DNA of 64,000 bases from Escallonia rubra. Taxonomy: Eukaryota > Streptophyta > Magnoliopsida > Escalloniales > Escalloniaceae. A program made the position numbers and the translations under genes. Every line of letters begins with the position of its first letter. Positions within the stretch are counted from its first letter, which is position 1. The notes under the pieces were generated by a model, which was not told where the DNA came from, did no database searches, and saw only the letters and a list, made by a program, of their open reading frames with translations. Of this stretch, positions 1-13,063 are shown piece by piece. Where the stretch lies: positions 62,001 to 126,000 of the forward strand of contig JAVXUO010000130.1 in the NCBI GenBank assembly GCA_033065855.1, given 5' to 3'.

Positions 1-1039
1 AACTTTAAACTTCCATGTTTTGTTGTATTTCTTGCCAGATGCACTATAGAAAACCCTTTTCTAGATATTAACCCCCAGTCTATCAAGTGCTGTTCATATA
101 TGGTGTCCTCATACAAAGCTCGGCAATTCGCGCATGGTGGATTGCAATCCTTTTACCTTGATCCATTTAGTCTCTATCACTAGAGTATGTGAAGTACGAC
201 TTCCATTCTTGCGTTTCTTTGTTCACACCGTTCTTTGATTTCTTTGCTCTTTTTCTTGATTTCATCCGTTCTCATTTAATCTGAGGTGAAACTAGAAGAA
301 AGTCCTATGCGAGATGAAAAAGGATACCCTCACAGCCCCAAAAAGCATTCTTTATGGAGTGGAAAGTGTGTTCCATCATTGAATCTAGAGGCAACCCCCT
401 TGTCATAACACCTTCATTGGTGACCCTTCAAGCACCTCGAAGTAGAACTGGCTAGTATTCATCCAAAGACATCACCGTAGACCTAGAGTCGCTATTCATC
501 CAACTATCTAGTCTAATGACTCGAAGTTGACCTTCCAGCTTGGACAAATGCTATCATGAGAAGCAGAACGCATATAATGCTATCACGATAGCGGAAACAA
601 GTAGTACACTACGCAAGCGCCAAAAACGTGGAGAAGAGGTGTTTGGCAGTTTGCAAGAATAGTACACATTTAGCAAAACATTGCCTCTCGTTCTCAAGCT
701 ATCAATGAAGTAAAAAATATAATGTATAACAGCACAGTTAAAATATGCAACCTTAAGAGGAGCCTTATTTTCCCCGACACCTTCCTAAGAGAATTTGTGT
801 GGGGCAGAAAAATATGAGCGAATTAAGACCAATTATGCCTAGATAGTGTAGCTTGGGATCATCTACATGAACCATTATCCCGAACTACTTGGGGTGAGCT
901 GGATGAATCATTTTCTTCTACTCTTCCCTATTAGAGCAAAAACTTTCTGAAAAATTCATAGAAATCAGGTCTTTTCTCACTACTTCTCCCCATGATTATG
1001 TCGGTCTACCCCTACCTCGTCTTAGCCAATCCATTTGGC
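1..1039. other. Intergenic DNA, no gene recognised
   Basis: I see no open frame of useful length and no recognisable domain. The stretch reads as aged intergenic sequence, and its right part may belong to the same decayed LINE as the next feature. Confidence 0.5.
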
Positions 1040-1275
1040 AAAAATCACCTTGTCTCACCTAGCATCTAAAGGCCTACGTTTGATATGACCAAACCATCTT
1101 ATGCAATGTTTCCTCTCTCTCATCTTTTCCTCAATTGGCATCACCCATCCTGATATCTTATTCTCTGCCTCCTTGTGTGGCTGCTCATCCACCTATGCAT
1201 TCACATATCAGCTGCAGTCATCTTTGGTGTATGTTGCTTCTTGTTTGTCCTTCTGAAACATAAAGCATCACTGGT
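1040..1275 (-). pseudogene. RTE-type LINE reverse-transcriptase remnant (C-terminal part)
   Basis: Translating the minus strand in broken frames gives, in order, KKQHTPKMTAADM (about 1215-1250), HRWMSSHTRRQRIR (about 1155-1200) and IEEKMRERKHCIRWFGHIKR (about 1070-1135). This is the order and spacing of the conserved C-terminal block of plant RTE-clade LINE reverse transcriptases (KKQH..KM..AEMRMLRWM..HTR..RIR ... EEKMRE..LRWFGH..RRP). Stops and frame changes interrupt it, so it is a dead fragment. No poly-A tail or target duplication was found. The family assignment is from pattern memory. Confidence 0.75.
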
Positions 1276-2852
1276 CTCACTTCAGTCACATAAAAGTTTC
1301 CCTTCAGCTTGAGGGGAAAATTTTAGGTGCTGTCTGTGAATCATAATTATTGTTGACCTGCAACCTATGGGGTCTGGTCCTACCTGTGTTGTTGACACCC
1401 AATACAAGTTTGTTCCAATGGATGTAGTGTCTTTGTCAGATCAATATCTCTAATCTCAAAGTACTTTGGCCTACAGCTTAGGATTTTGTGGGTTAAAACA
1501 CTTAAGGGGAAATTAGACTCTGCAAGGTTGAGGGATTAATGTCAGTTTCTACTGACTCCGTGTTGACCAGGAGTCTCGTTCTGAGTATCTGCACGTATCA
1601 AAATTTCATTTCTTACTAAGTATTATTATATCCTCCTCTCATTCTTACTGTTATTTTGGACTGTGTATCACTCCCTCACGACCGAATTATCCTCCTATCG
1701 ATTCTGTTTCTCGGGCCAACGATTTGATAACGTCCATTTCTTTGTATAATAGGATATTTATGTATTATTGAAGAAAATCATAACTGTTTTTAACATACTG
1801 TGGATACATCAGTAACATGGCAATGTTACCGTAGGTAATGGGAAATTGAGCTGTGATAGATCAGTAGAGGTCCTCTCTGTGCTCTATTTACATCAGACAA
1901 GTACGCCAAAGGTCTGTATTATCATGTCTACAATGATGTGAAGTTGGAAAAATATTTGAGTTGATACAAGTGTATTACTAACGAAAGGTCCCCACAGAAA
2001 GGGGGGAAAACCTATGTACGCGAGGAGTTTACGGAAACAAAAACCAATCAGAGGTCAACGGCTCGTACGAAGCCTCTGACTGCACAAATATACTGGAAAG
2101 AAGAAAACAACCTCCCCCACTCACTGGGCCAATTCTGGTGTTTGGAACTGCTACTGCCCATTCGATATTTGGCCGATAACAGTGCCTTCGAAACATTTAT
2201 GTATATCTCCTGGTAATAAGATGGGATAATCATATTCTGTGTAGTAACCTGCTAGAATTTTTTCTGTGGGATTCGACATAATTGTTTGTTGATACTAATC
2301 GCATTTAGTTCTTGGCTGCTATCTGGTTATAATTTTTTGTTTTCTATTTGCGGTTGCTTTTTGCTTGATTTACTGCATAAATTACTTGTACTTTTACTCA
2401 TTGTATTTCATCTTCTCATTTCTTTTTATTTGCTCTTTTTTTCCTTTCTTTCTCGTTGTTGTGAATGCATTGTTCCTGATAGATAGTTTAAAAGTTGGCC
2501 ATTTTTTTCCGGGCATCTGTTCGTATCTAAATTTCGAGAAATTCACTGCTTCATTTGTTGTTGCACCTGTTGAGCATCATCATCCTCTTGACTGTGATTC
2601 AGAATTCTCTCTTGCCTGTCTCATTAGTGTTGGTACTGTGTTTTTATCACCCCTTTATTGAAAATAATTCGCATTGAAACTCCTTGGAGCCATTCTCATG
2701 GCACAAATTCAGTCGAGATTCTTACTCTGGAACTCCTTTTGGCCTTTCATTTTGTTTCCACCTGTCCCTCTTCGTATTCTTTCTCCTGCAATGCTTCTGG
2801 CTTCTGTGCTTCCATCAGTTGCTGTGCAAGCTTTCCTTTCTAGATATATACA
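1276..2852. promoter_or_regulatory. 5' flank and probable promoter/leader of the LIF2-like gene
   Basis: This is AT-rich upstream sequence with no supported protein. The last 250 bases are strongly pyrimidine-rich on the + strand, as is common in plant 5' leaders. A leader intron is possible but I cannot fix its borders, and I cannot place the transcription start. Confidence 0.35.
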
Positions 2853-5800
2853 ATGCCGAGGACAAGGGCAAGTGCAGCAACACCCAAGCCAGATGTACCC
2901 AAGAAGCCTGTTGAGCCAGAAAAGCCAACCGAATCTGAAGAGCAGGTTGATTTTGATGGAGACAATGATCCAGAGGAGCCAATTGAGGAAGAGGTTGAAT
3001 ATGAAGAAGTAGAAGAAGAAGAGGAAGTGGAGGAAGAGGTCGAAGAGGAGGAAGAGGAAGAGGTCGAAGAGGAGGAGGAAGAGGTGGAAGAAGAGGAGGA
3101 GGAGGAAGAGGATGAGGAAGAAGAGGAAGAGGCAGATGCAGCAAAAAGCCAAGACGGCGATGAGGAGATGAAAGCCGTTGATGAGGATTTGGAGAAGAAG
3201 CATGCTGAGCTTCTTGCTCTTCCTCCCCATGGTTCGGAGGTATACCTTGGTGGCATTCCTCAAGATGCTTCTGAAGATGATCTGAGGGGCTTTTGTGAAT
3301 CTATAGGGGAAGTGACAGAGGTAAATTGCCTTCCGGTCTACTTGATGCTATTATACAAATTGTAGTACTTAATGTACTTTTATTTTGTAATATGTGCCAA
3401 AAACAGGTTCGAATAATGAAGGGAAAAGACTCGAGTGAAAACAAAGGTTATGCTTTTGTTACCTTCAGAAATAAGGAATTGGCTTCTAAGGCCATTAAGG
3501 AGCTTAATAATGCTGAACTAAAGGTAAGACTCCGTCATTTTACGTAATGATCTAAATTTAAGGAAAATGCCGCCAATGGTGGATATAAATGTATGCATAT
3601 ATTTCTGTATTTCTTGGTCATGTTGCTGAAGTTTCAGCATTTGTGGATGTCATGTTGCTTATTGTTCTATGAAACCCTTTTCTTTTTCAGAAAAAAAAGA
3701 TCAGGTGTTCAACATCCCAAGCAAAACATCGTTTATTCATTGGAAATGTTCCCAGAAACTGGGGAGAGGAAGATATGAAAAAGATTGTGACAGAAATAGG
3801 GCCGGGTGTTAATTCTGTCGAATTACTTAAGGTTTGTGCGTATGTAACTATTTTTTGGGTGTTTCTAGGTCTTCTGTACTAATACATCTCTGCGTTCCAT
3901 CTTTACCATAACTTTACTATCTTCAGTCTTAATAATTCATTATTTTTGTGAAAATTACAGGATCCACAAAATTCTAGCCGGAACCGTGGATTTGTGTTTA
4001 TCGAGTATTACAATCATGATTGTGCAGAATATTCTAGGCAGAAGATGTTGAACCCAGAATTTAAGCTTGATGACAATGCTCCAACTGTAAGCTGGGCTGA
4101 CCCAAAAAATGCAGAAACTTCAGCTGCTGCTCAGGTGCCCTATTTGCCGTCTTTTTGTTCCATCCTTGTACTGGTTGTCTATAAAATGAATTAATTATCT
4201 TAACAACTGTGATATTTCTATGCGTAGGTCTAAGGCAATTTTGTAGGACTCCATAGTACTTGTGGAATCTTAACCTTCCTTATCTGCTTTCTCATTGCGT
4301 TGCCACACACTTTCAATATTTATTGGACGGACTTTTGTTTGATCTAATTGTGTATATGCTATTTTCTTTTAGAGCCATGACATTAAGCATCTTGATAATT
4401 GCGAGGCAGCATATCACTTAATATATGATTCCGTTGCCTTTGAACTTTGGTGCTTTCATGTAGTTTGAAGTAAAATTGGCCTGAATCATATGTGGTCAAT
4501 AGGATGCTATATTTGAGGAATTGGTATGTTTGATTGTTTTCAAAGAAGGGGTTGAGTATTGACCTCAGGTTTGTTTCTACAGGTTAAAGCAGTTTATGTG
4601 AAGAACTTGCCCAAAAATATCACCCAGGATCAGTTAAAGAAGGTGTTTGATCACCATGGGAAGATCATGAAAGTAGTTCTACCTCCTGCAAAAGCAGGAC
4701 AGGAAAAAAGCAGATTTGGTTTTGTTCACTTTTCAGACAGGTCAAGTGCCATGAAGGCTCTGAAGAACACCGAAAAATATGAGATAGATGGTAATATTTA
4801 TGCCTGGCAGACAATATTCTGTATTCATGGATTACAAATCGAGAGGAATCGCGGATATCTTATAAAAACGCCAATAAGGACTTTGCAAACCATGTCGATG
4901 GTTATAATTTCATTCAGTTTGGTTTGCATTTTATAGGTCAAGTGTTGGAGTGCTCTCTTGCCAAACCACAGGCAGATCAAAAGTCTCCTGGAGGATCAAA
5001 TTCTCAGAAATCAGCCTTACTTCCAAGCTACCCGCCTCGTGGTTATGGCTTGGTTGGGGGTGCCTATGGTGCTATTGGCACAGGATATGCTGGTGCAGGC
5101 TTTGGACAAGTAAGCACACTTTTCATTTGTGTGTGAAACTTGGGTGTTTATTTTTTTAGTGAATTTTTACCTTGCAGATTTACATTAAACCTCATCTGCG
5201 TGCAATTTACAGAGGCATTATCCGTTGGCTCGTCCTGTATGGTGTCAAGTTTTTCTTAGACGTGTATTAGGTTGAGTAATGCATGTTAACTTACTGGGTC
5301 GAGCATGCGTGATACCACATCCTAGTATGCATGTGTTAGTGTACCTAGTTTGCATGTGGAAATGTGTACTCTACTTGAAATTTGGAATCCTCAACTCTCT
5401 TTTTGAAAAGTCATATATTATGCACAAAAGAGATGTGACACCCGATATAGGAAACCTATCTATACACAGCAAGAAGCTGTCCAGGAAAATAGTGAAGACT
5501 CGTGGGATTCAAAAATCTTTCATATTTAAATGCTTATGTTCTGTTAATTTCGGAATTAATCCTTGATTTCCTTGGTCAAATTGCTGATGGATGTAACTGC
5601 CTTGCAGCCAATGATCTATGGAAGGGGACCTAGTCCTGGTGGCATGGCAATGATGCCAATGCTCTTGCCAGATGGAAGAATTGGATATGTTCTGTAAGTG
5701 TACTCCTTGTGGACGTGATAGTGCGTGGCATTAGTATTTTGGTCTGTTTTGGGCTGTTGTCGCTTGATATTCTGACTAAATTGCTGGCAACAGGGATTTT

Positions 5801-6063
5801 TCTAATTGTTTCATCTATACATTTTGCGCGATCCTGAGTTTTATTCTTGAAGTCGTACTTTTGGTACTCGAATTGATTTAAACCTTATGCTTTGTATCCT
5901 GCTTTTTACACGTGTTTCTTACTTTAGGCAACAGCCAGGCGCACAACCGCACACGCCACCACCACAGCAAAGAGGTGGCCGAAGTAGTGGCGGAGGAAGC
6001 TCTAGTGGGGGAAGACGTGGAGGTGACAGTAGTCGTGGGCGTAGTCGCTATAACCCATATTAA
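2853..6063 (+). CDS. LIF2: hnRNP Q-like RNA-binding protein with three RRMs (LIF2 family)
   Basis: I reconstruct eight exons, all with GT-AG introns: 2853-3320, 3407-3523, 3691-3831, 3961-4134, 4583-4790, 4937-5109, 5608-5693 and 5928-6063. The reading frame closes exactly and gives 500 aa, close to Arabidopsis LIF2 (about 495 aa). Residues 40-95 form a nearly pure Glu acidic tract. RRM1 is at about 129-200 (RNP1 KGYAFVTF at 169-176). RRM2 is at about 209-290 (RNP2 LFIGNV, RNP1 RGFVFIEY). RRM3 is at about 303-378 (RNP2 VYVKNL, RNP1 SRFGFVHF). A Gly/Met/Pro-rich linker with the family signature MIYGRG...MLLPDGRIGYVLQQPG leads to an Arg/Gly/Ser-rich tail ending RSRYNPY. LIF2 in Arabidopsis is a nuclear protein that interacts with LHP1 and acts in chromatin and transcription control. 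Orthology here is inferred from domain order and signatures. The ATG was chosen because it opens the only frame into the acidic tract. Confidence 0.93.
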
Positions 6064-9000
6064 TTGTGTATTTCCCATGAGTTGGATTCCAACGATTAAG
6101 AGGCAGAAGCTCCTCTAAATTATGCCTCCCATTTTAAAATTTTAGACCATGGCCAGAAAGCTAGTGTACTAATGAATATCTGATGATTGTAACTTGTTTC
6201 AGTGGTGCTTTGTAGATGCTGAATTTAATGATGATCCAGTGTGTGCGCATGTGGTGTATCTGTACCTTAGGAGCAACTTGATTGACGTTGAGGTAGTTGT
6301 TTTGAAAATCAGTGGCAAGCTTACTTTTCAGGAGTCGAACCAACCAGTTATGTTCTTCCTCAAAGCCAAATTCCACCCCCGCACCAGAAGATATCCGTTC
6401 AAGAAACAGCTGCAAACAGAGGGCAGCTTGGCATCTACAAAGAAGCCTACAGGATCATCACTTTGAGAATAAATCTCTGGCCAAATCACCCTCCTCCATC
6501 TTCTTAACTAAAAAAAAGTCAACTGTTGGAAAGCAACCAACTCGGTCAGAAAATATCGTTCACTTCCTGATCTTGCAAAATTTTGAATGGATTGCCTATT
6601 AAGGTTCTCAATGTCGTTTACTTTGACCCCCTCATTTTTCCTCTTTTATCCATGCCCACGGTGGTTCACTACAATTGCATGCGTATGCGTACATGTATTG
6701 CTACATGAGCTTTGTGAAAGTTTATCGGCCCTGGGGACGACTCGTGACAAGTTTGAAGCCGTGATGAAGCGCAGGAATTTGATAAAAAGGAAACTATGCT
6801 TGTCACAAAACTAATTAGTTTTCGTAAGTTGAATTTTGCTAGTCTAGTGATAGAGTGTTTTCAAGGCTTGTTATGCATGGATTTGGGATATTGGGTCTCT
6901 CACTGCTGCTTCTCAAGTTGGTCTCTGGTCATTCAAAAAAAAAAAAACAATGATATTGCACTTCAGACGGCAAGACATTGATAAGTTGGTATGCTGAGTC
7001 ATATCACCATGAAAACAATGATATGTCGAATCAACTTGAGAGAAAAGGAACCATTGAAGTGGAAGGATGTTCAGCTAGAGCAATATGGTCATGTTTGATC
7101 TATTAAAATGTTCTTTTATTGGTGACATTATTTTTTCTATGAAATTGTACTCCACCATCATGAAATAGTAAACTTTTAAGCTGAATTTACCCAACTCAAA
7201 ATTTTCATTACATATTTCCAGTCCCCCCCTCCCCTCTTTCTCCTCAGCAGTGCCAAAATGCTCTCTCCCATTCTGTATCACGGAGTGCAAAGCAAAGCAC
7301 AGCACAGCACGGTGCTAAGAAACTTATAGGGAAGTGATATTTGAGTTACACTCGTAACAATTCAGTTCCGCAAGTGTCACTAAAGTGTTGATACAGCAAC
7401 ATTTAAGAGACCTTCAGCGACAAAACTGAAGCTCAAATGGCTATTTATAGCATTAAGGTTTCTAGCAACACAATTTTATACCCTTGAGAGGTTTAGCGAG
7501 GAAAGAACACCCACCAATTGACAAAATAACAAAAGCCTCACCAGTGAAGACTTACCTCCGCTTCATTGATTGCAGATTATACAATCCCAATTGTTTATCG
7601 TCATATATATCTTCTGTATGCTCAATTACCTTATGAACGTTTCCTTAAGTAAATGTTTGTTGTGATTATAGAATATTACTGTTCTTATTTCTGCACTGAC
7701 AAAAGTCACGAATGCTTTGACAAGAAAAACCCATCTACAAGAACCTGGGGGACTAAAAAATGCAATTTTGATGAAACAATGTACATATCTGCAACTGATC
7801 TTACTTCTATCCATCAACACTAACAATGTACAACCCCTTACTTAGCAACACATTTGTCGCTTCCAATGGAGCACTTATTTAGATCCTTACTCTAAATAAA
7901 GATTCCAAAATAACCCAATTAACTGAGAAGTTCCATACCTCGGATTGATACCATTAGGGCAACCGAAAAGTTTGCTGCTTCCCACTTCACTGCAAACAGC
8001 TCATTCTTAGACGTGTCCCGAATAAATTAGCTTGGTTGTCATCCCCTGCTTTGCTGCTGCATTTTCTGAAACTTTTGGAAATGCCGACGGCTATCCTTGA
8101 TGGAGCTATATTTGGAGGAATTTCGGAACCCTTTAACCCGTCTTGACTGTAACCAGAGAATTTCACTGCCTAAGAAACTACATGGTTGGTTTCCTGATGA
8201 AGCACAAACAGTCCAACAAATCTGTCAATTTATAGAAAGAATCATCCAGTGTGAGTGGAATATGATGCATTTGAAAGCAAAAAATGAGTGGGACATGCAG
8301 CGTGTATTACGTCAGTCCATCGACTTCCCTGCCGGAGCTATTACGAAAATAACTGGTCAGAAATTCTCAATTCTAATATTGTGAAATGGGTAGGTCATAA
8401 TTTCTGTCACGGGTTGTTGAATAATATCGATATGGTTCAACAAAAGAATACTGTATGACTTCTGCGTGCACCCAACCCCGAAAGCAGTTCACCTTTATTG
8501 CCGCGGGAGGGGGGGTGTTCACTAAATTCCAGTCTAGCTCTGAACTCAGTCTCCACCCATAAACACGCTTTCTTGCTTGGAGATTTCTTCCTGAAGATTG
8601 GATACCGAACATAAATGGTTACTCTTGCTTGGAGATTTCCACTGAAACATCAGAAAAATCGAACATAAATGGAGGAGCTCCTGGTTCCAGGCCTCTATTG
8701 AAGTGCAGATGGGTAGCAATTCGAGGCTTTACTGTAAATTTGGTATTGTCCTGATGAACTGTTTATACATTCGTTAACATAAGGGACTCAGAAATTTAAT
8801 GGTTGAACCAGACTGAAAGTTCAACATAATTTGGTGCATGTTGACGCAACTCCTTCCCAATCCTTACCAGCACTAGATAAAAAAGTGTAAGAAGCTGCTA
8901 AATGGAACTGGTCGCACACCTAGATGAAGGACAATTGTTGTGCAGATTGGCTAGCCAATCATCGGCTAAGAGCCATTATGCATAATCATTCTTCAGTTGG

Positions 9001-9156
9001 GATCCATGGGTCTAGGGGAACTGTTGCCTGCAAACACCAGCATTTTTCTTGTAACCCAGCGTAACCATCATTAGCAGCCAAGCCATGTCATAAACACATG
9101 TATGAATCCTTTTCTTTCATTCTCCTCGATCAACCACGACTTTTACTTTGAATCGC
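6064..9156. other. 3' UTR of the LIF2-like gene, then intergenic DNA
   Basis: The first few hundred bases are presumably 3' UTR, but no clear polyadenylation site could be fixed. The rest has only short frames. One + frame (8097-8384, 95 aa) has non-repetitive, protein-like composition, but I recognise no domain and no splice partners. A minus frame near 8373-8612 contains a PPPAAIKVNC string faintly like the start of LINE RNase H modules. Neither is strong enough to call. Confidence 0.4.
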
Positions 9157-10080
9157 TTAAGACTTTCGTCGTGTCTTATTCCACCAACTTGACACATCAC
9201 TTCTCCTTTTTTTGGTGACACTTGACACATCAGTTTTACCCAAGTGGCGTAAGCGAGATCTGACTAAGCATCTCAAGCAATGTTTACTCATCATCTCCTC
9301 AGTTGATGCCACCCGCACCTTCTTGTGGGTATCCGCCTTTGTTATTGTATCTATCCTCGTGTGCCGACTCATCCAAGATTCACCTCGCATGTACCATTCT
9401 CGTAACATATGAGAACTACCTTCAACTTCCACTTTTAATATTATGATGATGATTGTAGAGCACTTACTCAACCTGCTCTTATCCTACGAGCAATATTATC
9501 ATCAGCCACTACCTCCTTGTGTAGTATCATTCCAAGAATCCCAAATATGTCTTTTCAGGTACCTCTTGCCTATCCATATATACCTCATCCTCAAACCTCC
9601 TATTTTTACAGTCTTTCTTGCTATAATTGCATCTCCGTATTATTCCTGCTTAGCCTAAAGCCGTAGATTCTGAAGTATTTTTCGATGTCTCGAAGTTATT
9701 GTAAGTCCTATCTAGTCTCATCAAGTAACACTATTTCATATGCCAATAACATACACCATCAGACCTCCACCTTTTGCAGTCGTCGTGAGCATTCGTAGTA
9801 AGCTCATCTATACCTAAAACTTAAGGACACGGGCTTAAAGTTAACCCTCGGTTACGTGCCTACGTAAATGGAATTTCGGTACCATCACCATTTTCACACT
9901 AGTTCCTGCTACATTCATCATATATGTCCTTTATTACATCAATTTATTTGGTAGGCAATAATTTCTTCTATAAAACACGCCAATACCTTTCGTTCGTAGC
10001 TATTGCCTTTTTTTCAAATCTAGAAAGACCATGTGAAGAGCCTTTGTTTCTCTAAACCTCTCCATGATGTAGCCTAGCTA
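9157..10080 (-). pseudogene. Decayed RTE-type LINE reverse transcriptase
   Basis: Reading the minus strand from 10080 downward gives, in order, IMERFRETKALHMVFLDLKK (about 10015-10070), then LLAYEIVLLDETR (about 9710-9750), then IEKYFRIYGFRLSRNNTEMQ (about 9640-9700), then WMSRHTRIDTITKADTHKKV followed by RVASTEEMMSKHCLRCL (about 9250-9385). These correspond to the RTE-clade blocks ..LHMVFIDLEKAYD.., FADDIVLIDE.., GLRLSR.KTE.. and WM.GHTR.DRI...IR.KV..A..EEKM.E..LRW. The catalytic Asp pair of FADD is lost (AYEI), and stops and frame changes are frequent, so the copy is dead. It belongs to the same clade as the scrap at 1040-1275. Confidence 0.85.
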
Positions 10081-10550
10081 GATAGTGATGGGCTTTGGAA
10101 GCCTAAAGTGAGTAGGAGCCCAAGAACACCACAGAAGAACTCTTTGCTGGGAAATTTCTTGGGTAGAATTCAGTATTTAATTATCAAGTACCCATGGAAC
10201 TCTTAGCTTTATGTTACGAGAGTGTTTTAGTATGTTAATGATATCAGGGCAATCAGTTTCCTGTATAACTGATGCAATCTTCATGATTAATCATATTTGG
10301 AAGAATATTGCAATTAAGCCACAGGGCTTTGGTCGTTAGTCTCCACCTATGTTGCTATTCTCCTTATCTTTCTTTCTCCCGCAAAGGTTCCTATCCACAT
10401 ACAGATCAATTATTTATTGCTCTGGAACACATGAAGAAAAATCGATGAATATCATATATTACAGTTCAAAATAAGCTTTCCCTATCCGATATTACAGTTC
10501 AAAATACAATAAACATAAACCCTTCCCCTTTTTATTCTGGTTTTCCCATA

Positions 10551-10596
10551 TCCCCCCCACACCCCCCCCCCCCCCCCCGGCCCCGCCCCACCCCAA
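10551..10596. repeat. Poly-C / G-tract on the minus strand
   Basis: This is an almost pure C run on + (several runs of 4 to 18 C). The minus strand would be G-quadruplex prone and the plus strand i-motif prone. It may mark a transposon edge, but I found no matching partner. Confidence 0.8.
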
Positions 10597-11312
10597 AACA
10601 CAAGCACGCATGCAAGATGTCTCTCCTACAAAAATACACAATCAGACACGTAGATGCATAATCTCAAACACGCAAAAACAAAGAGATGCACAGTCACACA
10701 CCCGCACACAATCTCGCAAAGAAATATGCAGTCAAACACACACACAAACGCACGAAACACACATTTATGTAATCACCCTTGCAAATAGTGGTGGGCTAGG
10801 AGATGTAAGGTGTGCCAGTGGTACCAATTAAAGGGTTCAGTTTCATGATTGAAACTGAATTTGTTGAAAGCTTGATAGAATTACAAAATGACAATTATAC
10901 TTTAGTACAGAGATAGACACCAGAGGAGCCATCCAGAACTAAGGTCACAAGTGAGACATGGTTCAACAAAACTTTGCACTCTTGCCTGGAAAATTCGATG
11001 CCTCACTTGATGGGCTAAGGATCCAAAAATCCATATCAAGTGTACATGAAGAATATGCAGTAAGGGCTTCACAAGAGTGAGTAGGAGTGGATGGTGGTTT
11101 TGTGGATTTTGGCAAGGATGGTGGTAGTGGTGGTGGTGGTTGCGGATTTTGAAGAGGAGGGAGGTGGTGGTGATGAGGAGGAGAGGCGAAGGGAGGGGTA
11201 TTACGGCAGCGCTGGGCGGCCATTTGGTTTCTTGAGAAGAACACGGGTCCTTGCATAAAAATAAAAATAAAAAATGTTACAGATCAATTTTTTAAGTTTT
11301 TCTTAAGAAAGT
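10597..11312. other. CA-rich and GGT-rich low-complexity DNA
   Basis: 10600-10760 is rich in CACA steps. 11080-11200 is GGT/GGA-rich, so its minus strand translates as a Pro/His-rich frame (10963-11256, 97 aa). The last 35 residues of that frame are not low complexity, but they match nothing I know. I see no supported gene. Confidence 0.4.
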
Positions 11313-12557
11313 GGATCAATTAGACCCAGGCCTTTGCACGCAATAACCACTAAACTCTCCGGTCCTAATTTTTTGGCAAATTGACGCCCACTTTATTTGA
11401 TTTCTCCGATCGAACCCTTCCGTCCACTAGAGTTAAAAATTAAACTGAATATGCTTCATTTGTAATTACTTAAACATCTAGGGCTTACAATATTTACACT
11501 ATAACCTCCTAAACTAATTGCAAATGTGTTTACCTCCCAAATTTGTATTCCTCTTCCCTGCCAACTGAACACCTAATGACTACTTGCCCCACAAACAAAA
11601 TAAATCGACGACCACACACGAGCCACCAAGCACCATCACCGAGCCACGCACTGCAATGCTGCACGAACCACCTCACACACCACCATAGGAACCACCACCT
11701 AACACACCGGACCACTATCACCCACCTTCCTGCCAAACCACCAGCACCGAAAACCCACCACCTACCTGCTTCCCACCGCGCTGGCACATCACTTACTTTA
11801 ACGCCGTCGCCTGGACATTAGATCCAACCCTGCCACTTCGCTATCGAATTTCGTAATTCCTCTTTCCTCTTTTTGTTGCCGAGAGATTCTTGTCACCGAC
11901 TTGCCACCGGTAATTGCAATTTGAGTTCAGAAAGAGTTGATGGTAAAACCTTAGGTCTAGACACCAGATTGCTTTGTTCAAATTCATTATTTACATTTGT
12001 TTAGATCTAAGGTTTTAAATGTGGTGAGATGAAGGATATAGGAGTCTAGTTGCTGAGGGAATGGACAGGCAGAGATGGTTGCTTGAGAGGCAACGGCTGG
12101 GTGATGGATTTGTTGTTTGGTAATTCATTATGAAAAAGAAAGGAACGAAGGTGGTGGCTTTTCTCTGAAGGTTGAAGGAGGTGGTGAGGATCTGCGACTG
12201 GTCGCGGTGAGTGATGGGTTTTGGTGTGGTGGTGGCAGCGGAGGCACGGAGGGTGGTGGCGTCAGTGATGAGGTTTGGATGGAAGGGGAAGACTTAGGTT
12301 TTAGAAATGGTAATTTTAAACCCCAAAGTTTATTTAGTTATGGAAATTGTTGCAAAATAATACCAAAGTTAAGATATTTATAAGTAACTTGTTATATTTG
12401 AACAATCACCCTAAACCATTTACTGTTCATTGTTGGTGGATGACAGCGTTCAATTGATTTACATTTAGTAGGTCGGGGTTCAATCGACCAAAAAATCATG
12501 ACCAAAGTTTAAGTGATTATTGCAGGCAAAGGTCAAGGTCTAATCGGTAATTGATCC
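11313..12557. mobile_element. Decayed MULE-like element with long degenerate inverted repeats
   Basis: The left end (GGATCAATTAGACCC at 11313) matches the reverse complement of the right end (GGATCAATTACCGATTAGAC, ending 12557). Similarity continues inward: CCTTTGCACGCAATAACCACT pairs with CCTTTGCCTGCAATAATCACT, trimmed here to the conserved GCAATAA.CACT core. The inverted arms decay over about 150 bp. The left inner half is C-rich (11570-11800) and the right inner half G-rich (12150-12290). The flanks (TAAGAAAGT and TAAAAAGAC) match at only five of nine positions, so a target duplication is not proven. No transposase is visible. An alternative is an old foldback element. Confidence 0.5.
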
Positions 12558-13063
12558 TAAAAAGACGACTTCCAAACGGGGAAAATTTAATGGAACAGAG
12601 GAAGTATATTTCTTTTGTTTTTGGAAAGCGTTGATTTCTTATGTAATATGTAGAATGAAAACACCGAAGCTGCCATAGAAATACTCTGATACCTACCCAG
12701 ATACAAAAATCGCTGAAGAAATTTCACAGGAGCATCAATATTGGCAATTGGCATGTATATAGCGGCCTTGGTTAACAAAACACCAACAAAAAAATGACTA
12801 CTGGGTTATTAAATGTTAAAATTTTATCTACTAATAAGTTGCAAGACCAAGTTCGTAGTTTAACTAGATAGACAACAACACAGAAAACAACAACATAGAA
12901 AATTTGACGGGACTAAGGGACTGCATACGCGAATACCTCAACGTAGATCAGTCACAGCAGACACACTACTATGAAAAGTAGAAACAAAGAGAAGATAACG
13001 ACAAAGTGATTAAATTTCATTAATAAACTGCGGGGAAAAAATTACCTGTTCCGATACCCTTAT
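12558..13063. other. 3' flank of the F-box gene
   Basis: No coding signal is seen. Just past the F-box stop, the minus strand contains AACAG followed by GTAAT, which could be a 3'-UTR splice donor. This is speculative. Confidence 0.35.

Noticed and set aside
2709..3263. Minus-strand ORFs of up to 184 aa opposite the first exon of the LIF2-like gene
   Set aside because: They are Leu/Phe/Ser-rich shadows of the Glu-rich GAG/GAA codons on the + strand.
10963..11256. 97-aa Pro/His-rich minus ORF
   Set aside because: Most of it is translated GGT repeat. The unique C-terminal part matches nothing I know and has no gene context.
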